Below the pieces are notes generated by a model that worked only from the letters and a program-made list of their open reading frames with translations, did not search any database and was not told the DNA's origin. From positions 1 to 64,000 of IMG/VR virus record IMGVR_UViG_3300037963_003719: a stretch of 64,000 nucleotides of DNA. One strand, written 5' to 3'. Positions 19,401 to 28,900 of this stretch are shown here, one piece after another. How positions within the stretch are numbered: the stretch's first letter is position 1; every line of letters begins with the position of its first letter. Source of the DNA: a virus. A program made the translations under genes and the position numbers.

Positions 19401-22400
19401 TTAAAGAATGGTTTCCTTGTAGATAACTTTACATCTCACTCCATCGGTCAATCTGGACACCCTAACTATCGTTGTGCCATGGATATGGCATTAGGTGAAT
19501 TAAGACCTCAACACTTTACAACTAATATTGCTCTGAAATATAAAGATGTACCTACAGATTACATCAAGGGTGATTCAATTATGCTCGACTATACCCACAA
19601 GGTTATGGTTGAACAACCTTTTGCATCTGGCGTAGAAAACGTCAACCCATTTGCTGTTGTATCTTGGGTTGGATTCATGGTCATCACTCCAGCAATTGAT
19701 GACTGGGTTGATGAGGTTCGTTTACCAGAAACTCTTACACCTGTTGCAGGTGACTATGCAGCGACTGCATTTGCGATGCAAGTCGATCCTAATACTGGAT
19801 TTGCACCAACTGAATGGAATGCTTGGGAGACCCAATGGTCAAGTACCAGGAGTGGAAGTAGTTCTAGTAGTAGAATTGAAAGAAGTGCGGGTGGTGGTCC
19901 TCCAATTAGACGAGTTAGTTCGTCTAGTTCTTGGTCAACTACTAGAACTGGTCAAACTAGAACTGGTATTAGACCTGAAGTTACTCCTAGAGTTGACAGA
20001 GAAGTTCTTGGTGATAGAGTTGTTGATATTAAATATGCTCATTGGAAGAGATCTAGAAATATCCAGGTCAATGCTCAAAGATTAAAACCAAATATTCAAG
20101 TTTATTCTTTCTTAGAAGGAAGAGATGTAAATGCATACTCTACTCCAAAGATCTTACAAGTAAATGTTACTAGTACAGTTCCATTTAGTGTAGGTGAAGA
20201 TATTGTAGTAACTGGTAATGTTAATAGGAAGTTTAGGACAAAATTAAAAGCACCAAATCATTATTATCTTGGTGATGGTCAAGTATCTACTGATGGGTCT
20301 GCAACTTTAAAAACTGATCCATATACTGGCAATAATATGCCTGCAAACTATACTGCTAATACAACAGTATTGAATTTAGATCTTGAAATTATGAATGATT
20401 TGGGCACATCTGAATATGGTGGTCATGCTCTTGTTGGAGATACTTTAGTCGGTCTTACTAGCGGTGCAACTGCTACAATTACTGCTAAGAAGATGATTGC
20501 CGATGAGTCAGGTGGACTTCATATTTCTGTATTCATTCCAGATCCATCAGAAGAAGGTAACCCAAGATGGAAAGTCGGTGAATCTAAACTTAGATTGACT
20601 GATTCAGCAACTAACTCAATGACTCCAGGTGAAGTAGACAGTTCTGTAAATGGTACATATAGTGCTAGTGGAACTACCTTCAGCAAGCAACAGGATGTTC
20701 TGTTAGTTAGAAATGCAGAAGTTATTAATCATCAGGTATCTGAGAGTAGAGTTCTTACTAGTAGTTCTTCTAGCAGTTCTACCACTTTCGGTGGATGGTA
20801 TGACCCTCTGGCACAATCATTCTTGGTAGAAGATGAAGGTGGTGCATTTGTATCTAAAGTTGATATTTACTTTAGAACTAAGGACAAAACTCTTCCTGTA
20901 ACGATGCAGATTAGAGAGATGGTCAATGGTTATCCAGGACCAACTGTTCTTGCAACCATGAACAAAACTCCATCTCAAGTTAATCTTTCAGACGATGCTT
21001 CTGCTGTAACGTCATTTGAATTTCCTACTCCTGTATATCTTGCAGAACAGAGAGAGTATTGCTTTGCAATTCTTACCTCATCTGTAGAATATAAAGTTTG
21101 GTTATCAGAAATGGGTCAGGATGATATTGATGGCAATAGAATTTCTGAACAACCATATGCTGGTGTTCTGTTCAAATCACAGAACGCATCTACTTGGACG
21201 GCAAATCAATTACAAGACCTTAAATTTATTCTTTACAGAGCAGAGTTTGATATTTCTGAAAAACCAATTATTGAGTACGTAAATGACAATGATGGATTGA
21301 AGCAATTTGATAAATTGAAGAATGATCCTATTGAACTTACTGTAAATGGTAATTACATGAAGGTGAATCATTACAATCATGGTATGCATGATCCTTCATC
21401 ATTTGTTGAAATTAAAAACGTAAGCACCGAACAGTATTCTGAATTGGGAGCAAATTGGAATGGCACACCAGGTGGTGCTGTTACATTTAAGGGGAATCGT
21501 GATTTCTTCGCATATTCTACTAATATTAATGGTTCTGCACCAAGTGCTAGTAACCCAGGATACTTCAAGATTGGTGATGCTGTCTATAGTTACAATCCAA
21601 ATGGTGGTGTTGGTGCAGAGACAAATGGACTTTTTGAGGTTACAACAATTGCTAGAGTTGAGGGTAACATTCCAACAACTGGATTCAAAGTTGCAGATAA
21701 GTGGGTTATTGAAAATTATGTAAAAGATGGAGTACCATTAACTTATATCAATAAAGTTCATAGTGATCTTAAGTGGATTACATTAGATTCTTATCAAATT
21801 GCAATTCCAATTACCAGAACATCTACTGGTCCACTCAACTTCACCTTCGGTGGCGATAAAGTACTTGCAAGTAAGAATGTCATGTATACGAGTGTTTTAC
21901 CACTTGTCAATAGTATTGAATTACCTGGAACAGAAGTTAATGCTTCTTATAGAGCAACTAATGGAACTTCACTCGTAGATTCTGTTTTCTCAAATCCAAG
22001 TAGTTCTGCATCACCTTCACAACCTTCTTATGTAAAGGATGGAGCATTTAGAAGTGTTCTCTTGAATGAAAATAACGAATTTGTTGTTCCTAAAATGATT
22101 GGATCTCTTCAAAATGAGACCCAGCAAATGCAGGGAGTTTCTTCAGCAAATCTTAATATTCAACTCAGTAGTACTAAGTCAAACTTGAGTCCAATCATTG
22201 ATACTCAAAGAGTTAGTTTAGTTACAACTGCAAATAGAGTTGCAGATATTGATGGTACAACTGATAAAGAATTCTTCTTTAATTCAGATACTAATTATAC
22301 CGATATTGGATCTGAAGCAGTTGAAGATTTTAACCCTGCAAACTACATTACAAAACTCGTAACCTTAGAAAATGCATGTACTGGATTAAGAGTAGAATTT

Positions 22401-22691
22401 GCTGCATTCAATCCAAGCAGTGCAACCAATGTTGATGTTTACATCAAAGCACTTTCAGGTGAAGAATCAACTCCTATTGAGATTGATTGGGTTGAACTTA
22501 GTGATCCAGATTATGCTACAACTCAAGATGAGCAATTCTTTAGAGAATACAAGTATGAGTTTGATGTTACCAACGCTGGTGCAAACGCAAGTGCTTCATT
22601 CACCCAGTTCCAGGTTAAGATTCGTATGAGATCTAAAAACCAAGCAGTTGTCCCTATTATTAAAGATTTAAGATGCATCGCTCTCGCTTGA
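16440..22691 (+). CDS. Large virion structural protein, DUF4815-like N-terminus
   Basis: A 2083-aa protein. The N-terminus (HKVLFRPGFPLQARELTVLQ, then DQIEKFGSSIYKDGAMVIPG) is the signature of the DUF4815 family found in large T4-like phage baseplate or tail proteins. Later regions hold beta-rich modules with turns like GQTIIGQSSGVKARV and GEIIVGRSSGAKGRV, an Arg/Ser-rich linker at about residues 1140-1185, and a C-terminal part with a jelly-roll-like segment (GGWYDPLAQSFLVEDEGGAF). It follows gp8 directly and probably attaches to the wedge periphery, in the place taken by gp9 or gp10 in T4; that role is inference. No enzyme motif is visible. Confidence 0.8.
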   Translation: MPQTTNLNTPPYFEDFDAADNFHKVLFRPGFPLQARELTVLQSLLQDQIEKFGSSIYKDGAMVIPGQISYDLYYTSVLIEDEYFGISADTIKDFIVGQTIIGQSSGVKARVVNAISSEESEKGKTTLYVKYTSAGTSNTAGTFVDDEILLAEDSFSIGETVIQADTDFAKCVTEDATHTGSAAKITPGIYFIKGFFTSVQEQEIILDQFATTPSYRIGLQVLETIVTPEDDETLTDPSQGYSNYSAPGAHRLKLEAKLGKKSLTDESVTDFIELLKLEDGELREIVTTSRAQIARTLEDTLARRTYDESGDYEVKTYKFTKDENLNDGVNNGIFSVGEKTDQDNIPSADLFNVNVGPGKSYVLGYEIENVTTNYVDVEKPRTTEKETNKLIATDARGFEFRTAKSNEPIYDNLQSAYQSQQIAALKDGANVIGYGLFVGFETETSYDVVRIAAIKFLAKTNTINDVDTIVINGTINFETNSVSGGHIFTIASTGGRTNPYIFKAFNDNVIKTLEGASAFNIKTVATGTINGTGSGGSVNVPFASSNVSDYTLRIDNDGVGVARALTAATPNLSGGNFSFTISTDANTANDSFVIYGPKNVPNPVLKLSSLKKMRVIKLKDIDSLNKYNLNDTTLSLGVTRVSKVHAIYNYSDAAANDFNNVYPNVTYNTGTPAFKAGEIIVGRSSGAKGRVIKQESSTTKVYFVYETSSNFIPNEEIYGFETASTANISTVNSNGLPNLKSRYILDDGQRPHSFEFSSITKSNVGSSIPNDTSLWVVVDHFEDDNAAGLFYTANSYYDAVIEEIPSFEWGDEEYYLNDTVDYRINQSDVFSTGNGEYNSPHQIDPTQILSNTKLSNYGNFNFIYNDEKLPAGFIEANEIEYYLARIDHLYVNKVGEFVTKQGTPSLSPKEPSDSIKNAMKLISIDMPPYVRNLDDIVFTRFANKRYTMKDIGKLEQRLSNVEYYTQLSLLESETANSFIADGSGLNRLKNGFLVDNFTSHSIGQSGHPNYRCAMDMALGELRPQHFTTNIALKYKDVPTDYIKGDSIMLDYTHKVMVEQPFASGVENVNPFAVVSWVGFMVITPAIDDWVDEVRLPETLTPVAGDYAATAFAMQVDPNTGFAPTEWNAWETQWSSTRSGSSSSSRIERSAGGGPPIRRVSSSSSWSTTRTGQTRTGIRPEVTPRVDREVLGDRVVDIKYAHWKRSRNIQVNAQRLKPNIQVYSFLEGRDVNAYSTPKILQVNVTSTVPFSVGEDIVVTGNVNRKFRTKLKAPNHYYLGDGQVSTDGSATLKTDPYTGNNMPANYTANTTVLNLDLEIMNDLGTSEYGGHALVGDTLVGLTSGATATITAKKMIADESGGLHISVFIPDPSEEGNPRWKVGESKLRLTDSATNSMTPGEVDSSVNGTYSASGTTFSKQQDVLLVRNAEVINHQVSESRVLTSSSSSSSTTFGGWYDPLAQSFLVEDEGGAFVSKVDIYFRTKDKTLPVTMQIREMVNGYPGPTVLATMNKTPSQVNLSDDASAVTSFEFPTPVYLAEQREYCFAILTSSVEYKVWLSEMGQDDIDGNRISEQPYAGVLFKSQNASTWTANQLQDLKFILYRAEFDISEKPIIEYVNDNDGLKQFDKLKNDPIELTVNGNYMKVNHYNHGMHDPSSFVEIKNVSTEQYSELGANWNGTPGGAVTFKGNRDFFAYSTNINGSAPSASNPGYFKIGDAVYSYNPNGGVGAETNGLFEVTTIARVEGNIPTTGFKVADKWVIENYVKDGVPLTYINKVHSDLKWITLDSYQIAIPITRTSTGPLNFTFGGDKVLASKNVMYTSVLPLVNSIELPGTEVNASYRATNGTSLVDSVFSNPSSSASPSQPSYVKDGAFRSVLLNENNEFVVPKMIGSLQNETQQMQGVSSANLNIQLSSTKSNLSPIIDTQRVSLVTTANRVADIDGTTDKEFFFNSDTNYTDIGSEAVEDFNPANYITKLVTLENACTGLRVEFAAFNPSSATNVDVYIKALSGEESTPIEIDWVELSDPDYATTQDEQFFREYKYEFDVTNAGANASASFTQFQVKIRMRSKNQAVVPIIKDLRCIALA

Positions 22692-22912
22692 TACCAGTGG
22701 AGGGTCACGACGGTTTAGCACGTGACCCAAACACTGGTGCTATTGTAAATACAAACAAAACAGATTTTGAAAAATATAAAGCGGTATCCTCCGCAAGAAA
22801 AATTTATGATCAAAAAATTGAAGACACTGCTGAAGAACTTGCCTCATTAAAAGAGGAAATGTCAGAAATAAAGCAGTTATTAGTTAAACTAGTTGATGGT
22901 ATAAATACTTGA
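22673..22912 (+). CDS. Small coiled-coil protein following the DUF4815-like gene
   Basis: A 79-aa protein. Residues 1-35 carry the motif PVEGHDGLARDPNTGAIVN; residues 42-75 form a predicted coiled coil (EELASLKEEMSEIKQLLVKL). Proteins of this type are common in cyanophage structural regions; function is unknown. The start overlaps the end of the upstream gene by 19 bases. The last codons contain the late promoter of the next gene group. It may be a small trimerisation, linker or assembly factor for the adjacent large proteins (inference). Confidence 0.75.
   Translation: MHRSRLIPVEGHDGLARDPNTGAIVNTNKTDFEKYKAVSSARKIYDQKIEDTAEELASLKEEMSEIKQLLVKLVDGINT
22900..22907 (+). promoter_or_regulatory. 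T4-type late promoter (TATAAATA) inside a gene end
   Basis: Exact TATAAATA within the final codons (GGT ATA AAT ACT TGA) of the 79-aa gene, 23 bases before the next start. The position directly upstream of a new gene group supports function. Confidence 0.6.
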
Positions 22913-22930
22913 TGATATAGGATATAACTA

Positions 22931-23269
22931 ATGCTAGCTGCGGTAACTAACCTAGTTGTCTATCAAGGAAGTGATTTCCAAAATACATTCTTTGTCTCTG
23001 ATGATAATGGGGCGCAGTTTGATTTGACTGGTTATACTGGAGAATGTTTAATTAAAAAACACTATAGTAGTAGTTCTTCTACCACTATGCAGGTTAATAT
23101 TAACCCTCCAGAAAACTCAGGGTCAGTTACAATAACACTAACCAATTCTGTTACTGCTGCGATGACCCCTGGTAGATACGTATATGATGTAGTTTTGACA
23201 AGTGGAGTTGGAATTAAATCTAGAGTATTGGAAGGTATTCTAACAGTAGTAGAAGGAGTTACACTCTAA
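22931..23269 (+). CDS. Small Ig-like virion protein
   Basis: A 112-aa all-beta protein. It opens with NLVVYQGSDFQNTFFVSDDNGAQFDLTG (key residues: the NLVVYQGSDF strand and the DLTGYTGECLIKK turn) and continues with a Ser-rich loop and the strand RYVYDVVLTS. The pattern resembles N-terminal domains of phage baseplate upper proteins and Ig-like accessory domains. The function is probably structural. It overlaps the next gene by TAATG, and the small size fits an adaptor at the base of the following fiber genes (inference). Confidence 0.72.
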   Translation: MLAAVTNLVVYQGSDFQNTFFVSDDNGAQFDLTGYTGECLIKKHYSSSSSTTMQVNINPPENSGSVTITLTNSVTAAMTPGRYVYDVVLTSGVGIKSRVLEGILTVVEGVTL

Positions 23270-23478
23270 TGGCAAGAATTAGGTTTGGAGATCAAATTTC
23301 ACCTCAAGTGTCGCGTGTGGCACTTGGTGGTGCAGCGACAATTCAAAACTTGGGTGATGTTGACACCCTCACCAATGGATTAGGAGATGGATATCTTCTA
23401 ATTTATAATCAATCTACAAGTAGATTTGAAAGTGGTAATGTATTAAACAACGTAACAGTTAACGGAGGATCATTCTGA
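23269..23478 (+). CDS. Small virion-associated protein
   Basis: A 69-aa protein with RIRFGDQISPQVSRVALGG near the start and a second half (LGDGYLLIYNQSTSRFES) that resembles the DGYLLVYNSSTGKWE-like strand commonly found at the head of phage fiber repeats. It is coupled on both sides by one-base stop/start overlaps. Function is unknown; the sequence and context suggest a small fiber-base or linker protein. No coiled coil or membrane segment is visible. Confidence 0.68.
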   Translation: MARIRFGDQISPQVSRVALGGAATIQNLGDVDTLTNGLGDGYLLIYNQSTSRFESGNVLNNVTVNGGSF

Positions 23479-25706
23479 TGGCATCAACCATCTTAATTAA
23501 AAGGAGTACTAGTACAACAGTACCTTCTTCATTGGAATTTGGCGAACTCGCAGTAACGGTTGGTGCTGGTACTCAGGTTAACCGTGGCGATAGAGTTTTC
23601 GTCGGAGACAATAACTCAACAGTTCAAATCATCGGTGGTAAGTATTTCACCGATATGCTGGATCATGTGCATGGCACACTTACAGCAGATTCAGCAGTAA
23701 TTACAGATAGTAATTCAAAGTTAGATCGTTTTAGGGTAGACGACGTTAACATTGATGCTAACGTTGTAGAAACTGATACTACTGATACTGATCTTATTTT
23801 CAGAGCAAATGGTACAGGTAAACTTGTCATTGAAGATGGGCAAGAACTGGAATTCGGTACTACTGGAGATGTTGAACTTCTCTTTACTGATGCCGATGCA
23901 ACATTAGATATCAAAAGAGTAGGTGCTACTGTTCCTGACTTACGCATTCAAGATGATATGCGTATTTACTTTGGTAGTGATAAAGATAGTGGCATTCGTT
24001 ATGATGAAAATCAAACAGACACCCTTAGAGTTAATGGTGCTGATTGGACTTATGACAATGGTGTTGCAATTCAATTCAACGACACCACAGACGCAACAAA
24101 CGCCAGTACTGGTTCAGTAAAACTTGCTGGTGGTTTAGGTGTTGAAAAAACTGCATGGATCAAAGATCTTGTAGTTGATGATAATGTAACTCTTGGTACT
24201 GCTAATACTGATCTTTTGACTGTTGAATCAACCACTACGTTTAATGCTGATGTAACATTTAATGGAACTCAGAATGTTGCTGGTACTATCAACCAAACTG
24301 GTCAGTTTAACCTTGATAACATTCGCTTAGATGGAAATACAATTTCCACTACAGCAGGTTCTCAAATCATCTTGGATCCTGATCCCACTGCTGGAGATTC
24401 AGCTGGTGATCTGATTGTTCGTGGTAACCTTCAAGTTGCTGGTACGACCACGACTGTGAACTCAACTGAGATGACAGTCAATGATCCAGTGTTTAACATT
24501 GGTGATACTACTTCAGAGAAAGCAGTTACTGCACAAGCAGCATCTGCTGCTTCAACTCTTAATGTTGACAATCCATCTGGTATTGCAACAGGCGGTCTTG
24601 TAACTGGTACTAATGTAGGTACTGGTGGAAGAACGATTACTCAAATTGAAGTTGTATTCCACACTGATGCAGGATTCTCCGCTTCACCTTCAATCGGTGA
24701 TGCAATTTATCATTTAAAGGATGGTGTATATCAGCAATTAGGTACATTCCAGTCACAAACTGCTAGTACTGTTAGGGTTACTCTTTTACCAGAACTTTCT
24801 CTTAGAGAAAGTGCTTTCTATGAGGGGGATTCTCTTACTGATGGCAATACTGGAAGTCCACAAACTATTGGATTAATTAAAGAGGCAAACAACCAGACAG
24901 TTTTTGAGACAACTACATTGTCATTGAGTTCTGGTATTTCTGCTCAAATTGAAATTGGTGATTTTGTCACCGTAACTCAAGGATCTAATGATGGCATGGA
25001 TCGTGGTATTCAATATTCTTACCACAATGGTTCTGCAATTAAACATGGATTCTTCGGATTTGACAGAACAGCGGGTGATGATGGACTTGGTGCATTTACC
25101 TTTATTGAAGATGCTACCAATACAAACAACATCTTTACTCATGTAGTTGGTTCTATTCAATCAATGAAGATTGAGCAGGATGATCTTGATTATTTAAGTG
25201 TCACTACTCTTCCTGGTTCAGCAAACCAGACATACACTAATCTTTCCCCAACTGGTGGAGCAGGTAGTGGATTGACTGTTAATGTTGCCCGTGATGGTAG
25301 TGGTGCAATTAGTATTGCATCAGTAACTATTGTTACTGCTGGAACATATTACCAAGAGGGTGATTTACTCACCATTACTGGTAATCAGATCGGTGGTTCT
25401 GCTGGTGCTGATGATCTTCAATTAAGAGTAACTGCAGTTGCAATTTCAAGAGGCACCGTTTTACTGGGTGATCTTGAACTTGACGTTGATCTTGCAGTTA
25501 AGTTTGGTGGTACAGGAAGATCAGAATTCAACAGCAAAGGTATTCTTTATGGAAACGGCGCTGGTGAACTCTTAGAAACTGCTGCTGCAAACATGGCAAA
25601 CCCAGGCGTTGGTCCTGACGTTGCTACATCATTCCAGGTCTTGACAGTTACCGCTGCAGGAGTCCCCGTCTGGACTGATACAATTGACGGGGGAACTTTC
25701 ACCTGA
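23478..25706 (+). CDS. Tail fiber-like structural protein
   Basis: A 742-aa protein. The N-terminus (STILIKRSTSTTVPSSLEFGELA) is a fiber or tropism-determinant type motif that recurs in the 2557-aa protein downstream. The body has repeating beta units typical of fibers (LRVNGADWTYDNG, STGSVKLAGGLGVEKTAWIKDL, NADVTFNGTQNVAGTI). One glycine-rich repeat is near residues 580-655 (GAGSGLTVNV, TAGTYYQEGDLLTITG). The C-terminus has KFGGTGRSEFNSKGILYGNGAG, cited here in part, a common fiber-end motif. It is probably a host-binding or fiber-attachment protein; the receptor is unknown. Confidence 0.75.
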   Translation: MASTILIKRSTSTTVPSSLEFGELAVTVGAGTQVNRGDRVFVGDNNSTVQIIGGKYFTDMLDHVHGTLTADSAVITDSNSKLDRFRVDDVNIDANVVETDTTDTDLIFRANGTGKLVIEDGQELEFGTTGDVELLFTDADATLDIKRVGATVPDLRIQDDMRIYFGSDKDSGIRYDENQTDTLRVNGADWTYDNGVAIQFNDTTDATNASTGSVKLAGGLGVEKTAWIKDLVVDDNVTLGTANTDLLTVESTTTFNADVTFNGTQNVAGTINQTGQFNLDNIRLDGNTISTTAGSQIILDPDPTAGDSAGDLIVRGNLQVAGTTTTVNSTEMTVNDPVFNIGDTTSEKAVTAQAASAASTLNVDNPSGIATGGLVTGTNVGTGGRTITQIEVVFHTDAGFSASPSIGDAIYHLKDGVYQQLGTFQSQTASTVRVTLLPELSLRESAFYEGDSLTDGNTGSPQTIGLIKEANNQTVFETTTLSLSSGISAQIEIGDFVTVTQGSNDGMDRGIQYSYHNGSAIKHGFFGFDRTAGDDGLGAFTFIEDATNTNNIFTHVVGSIQSMKIEQDDLDYLSVTTLPGSANQTYTNLSPTGGAGSGLTVNVARDGSGAISIASVTIVTAGTYYQEGDLLTITGNQIGGSAGADDLQLRVTAVAISRGTVLLGDLELDVDLAVKFGGTGRSEFNSKGILYGNGAGELLETAAANMANPGVGPDVATSFQVLTVTAAGVPVWTDTIDGGTFT

Positions 25707-25715
25707 GGTTAAACA

Positions 25716-25934
25716 ATGAACAATGAATTAGATGTAAATGTCCTTATTTCAACCCTTCAAAAAAAGGTAACTGATTTGACTCTTACTAATATTGTGTTAG
25801 AGGCGCGAAATAAAGATTTGACGAATCGGTTAAATAGTATCATAGAACAGTCACATTCAGAGAATGCTATAAATGGCAAGCAGAATCAAGTTAAAGAGAT
25901 CCCTAACTCCGAACTCAGCACCGACGACTTCTGA
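25716..25934 (+). CDS. Small coiled-coil protein overlapping a fiber gene
   Basis: A 72-aa protein whose first 45 residues are heptad-like (VNVLISTLQKKVTDLTLTNI) and whose tail is polar and disordered. The last 62 bases overlap the start of the 2557-aa fiber gene in another frame, an unusually long overlap for this window. The ORF begins nine bases after the previous stop, which supports translation. Similar small coiled-coil proteins accompany cyanophage fibers; the function is unknown. Confidence 0.68.
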   Translation: MNNELDVNVLISTLQKKVTDLTLTNIVLEARNKDLTNRLNSIIEQSHSENAINGKQNQVKEIPNSELSTDDF

Positions 25935-28900
25935 CCTTAGAGATAAGGAAGTTGCGCTAAACATCGTTGATAGAACCCTATTTGTTAACAATTCGGGTAC
26001 TATTGAAGAAATTGCCAATGCTGATCCGAACGATGAGAAGATTGTTCCATCGATGTTTTCTAGCGCCATCACTGATGGTGTTGGAAATACTTGGTATGTT
26101 TCAAAAAACGGAACCGATAAGGCAACTTTAGGTTCTGTAAATCCTCGTCATGGAGAAACTACTGGAGCAAACTCTTGGGGTAAAACTCCATCTACATCGT
26201 TCCAAACTTTAAAGTACGCTCTCGATAATTACGCCCAATCTGGCGATACTATTATCATTGCTGCTGGTACTTATGATGAAATATTCCCACTGACTGTTCC
26301 TGTTGGGGTTACTATTAAAGGTGATGGTTTAAAATCTACATTTATTAAACCAACAGTACCAACAAATACTGAAGATGCTTTCTTAATTGAAGGTGACTGT
26401 AATATTGAGGATCTCTGTGTTTGTGATTTTTATTATGATTCTGTAGGTGATACTGGTTATGCATTTAGATTAAAGTCAACATACACTGTTGCTGCTGACG
26501 GAAGAAGACCATATATTCAACGTTGTAGCGTAATTACTAAGGGTAGTACTACTTCTGGTACTGACCCCCGTGGATACGCTGCTGGAGACGCTGGTAGGGG
26601 TGCCTTAGTAGACGGTTCAAGTGTTGCTGCATCCTCTTCTGAAGCAGCATTACTGTTTAACGAGTGTACATTTGTTGTACCCAATTCAGTAGGTCTGTAT
26701 CTTAAAAATGGCGCACGTTGTGAATGGTTGAATTCATTCACATATTTTGCTGCCGATAGTATTAAAGGCGAAAACCCAGGCGGAACTGGTTTCAAAGGTA
26801 CAGGTAAGACCCGATTAAAACTTAATGGTACTAGTGGCACATTTAATGCTACTGATACTATTACCTATTATGATGTAGATGGCGTAACTGTATTAGCGTC
26901 TGGAACGATTGAATCTAATGATGGTACTTACATCTATATTGATGGTCAAGGTACTGGAACATTTGTAGAAGCAGAAGCACAGAGTGCAGGTAAAGCAGTT
27001 ACTGCAAATGGTGATGCACAGTTAGACACAGACGAAAAGAAATTTGGCATTGCATCTTTACTTTTAGATGGGACTGGGGATTATCTGTCATTGGCAGGAT
27101 CTTCTGATTTTGGATTTGGAACTGGTGATTTTACTGTAGAAGCATTTATTAGACCTTCTAGTGTTGCTAGTGGAACAAAAGTAATTGCAGATTTTAGATC
27201 TACTAGTGGGACAGTTGCTGGGTTATTAGTTTTAAGTGGTTCTGTAGTAGAATTCCAATCAGCAAATGGTGCAGGATCTATTACTGGATCCACTACTTTA
27301 AGTGCAAATGTATTTTATCATGTTGCAGTAGTTAGACAAAATGGTGTCACTAAATTATATCTTAATGGATCTCAGGAAGGTAGTAATCTTACAGATACTA
27401 CAGATTATGGTTCATCAAGAGCACTTTTCATTGGTGCCAACTTTAATGGAAGTGCAGAATTCCCTGGACATATTGATGAGTTTAGGGTAAGTAAAGGACT
27501 CGCTCGTTATACTACAGGATTTACTCCAACAACCTCTGAGTTTGTTTCTGACACTAATACACAATTACTTCTGCACTTCAATGGTCTTGATGGTTCTACC
27601 AGCATTTTAGATGGTAGTATTTCTATACAGGATATTCGTTCATCTTCAGGTGGTGTTGCACAATACATTGCCCTTGCCGATTATACCGATTTTGGTGCTG
27701 AACTTCGTTCTATTGGTTCTGCATCTGTCTATGGTGAACGTGGTATTACTGCAGACGGTAAAGGCGTAAGATTACGTTGCATTGTTCATAATTTTGGTTA
27801 TATCGGTACTGGTAAAGATTCTTCAAATGATATCAGTACTGTAAATCAAGCAAACGAAATTGTTGAAGCAAACTCTGGTAGAGCACTCTTTACCAGCATG
27901 GATCAAAATGGTGATTTCCGTGTTGGTAATGCATTCTTTGTAGATCAAGAAAATGGCACTGTATCATTTGTTGGTGGATCACAAAGTGGTGGTACTACCT
28001 TTGACCAGTTAGTTGTTACTGGTACTGGTGATACTACAACAATTCTACCTACAAGTATTTCTCTTGGTAATTTAAAACTTTCTGGAAGTACTTTAGAAAC
28101 TCTCTCAGGCAATCTTGTATTAGATGCTCCTGGTGGTAGTAGCGTACAAGTAGACAAGAGATTGTTACTTTCAGATGGAACGTATGACGTTCCCTCTCTT
28201 GCCTTTACTAATGATGGTAATACTGGAATTGCAAGAACTCAACCTCTTGCTGATGGATCTTTTAGTTTAATCTCTAACGGATCAGAAAAATTTAGAGTTG
28301 CTCCTGATGCAGTTAGTAGTTATACTACTGCTAATTTCGTATCTGTTGGTATTGGAACAGACCAAAATGATACTGCGTTAACTTCCAATGGTAGTGCATA
28401 TCCACCTGGAACATTTACTAATGTTCCCCTTATTGGTGGTTCTGGCACAGGTGCTGCAGCAACCATTACTACAGAAGCATTTAATGGTACTATTACCAAT
28501 AATGGTAGTGGATATACTACAGGTACAATATCAAATGTTGCACTGACAACTAATGGTTCTGGAACTGGTGGTGTAGTTGATGTAACTGTTACTGGAATTG
28601 CTGGTCAGATTACCAATGGTGGATCTGGATATTACGATACTTCTTACAACAATGTTCCTTTACAAGGTGGTAATGGTACTGGTGCAGAAGCATCTCTTAC
28701 TATCTCTGGTGGTGTTGTAACTGATGTTCAATTTACCAATAGTGGTGTTGGATATGGTATTGGAGAAGTTCTTACTGTAAATAACAGTGATTTGGTTTAT
28801 GGTGATCCCCCACAGCAGAGTGGTGGTTCTGGATTCCAATTTGAGATTCAAGCAGATCAAGAAGGATATGGTCCAGGTATTGTAACTGCTATTAGTCCAG

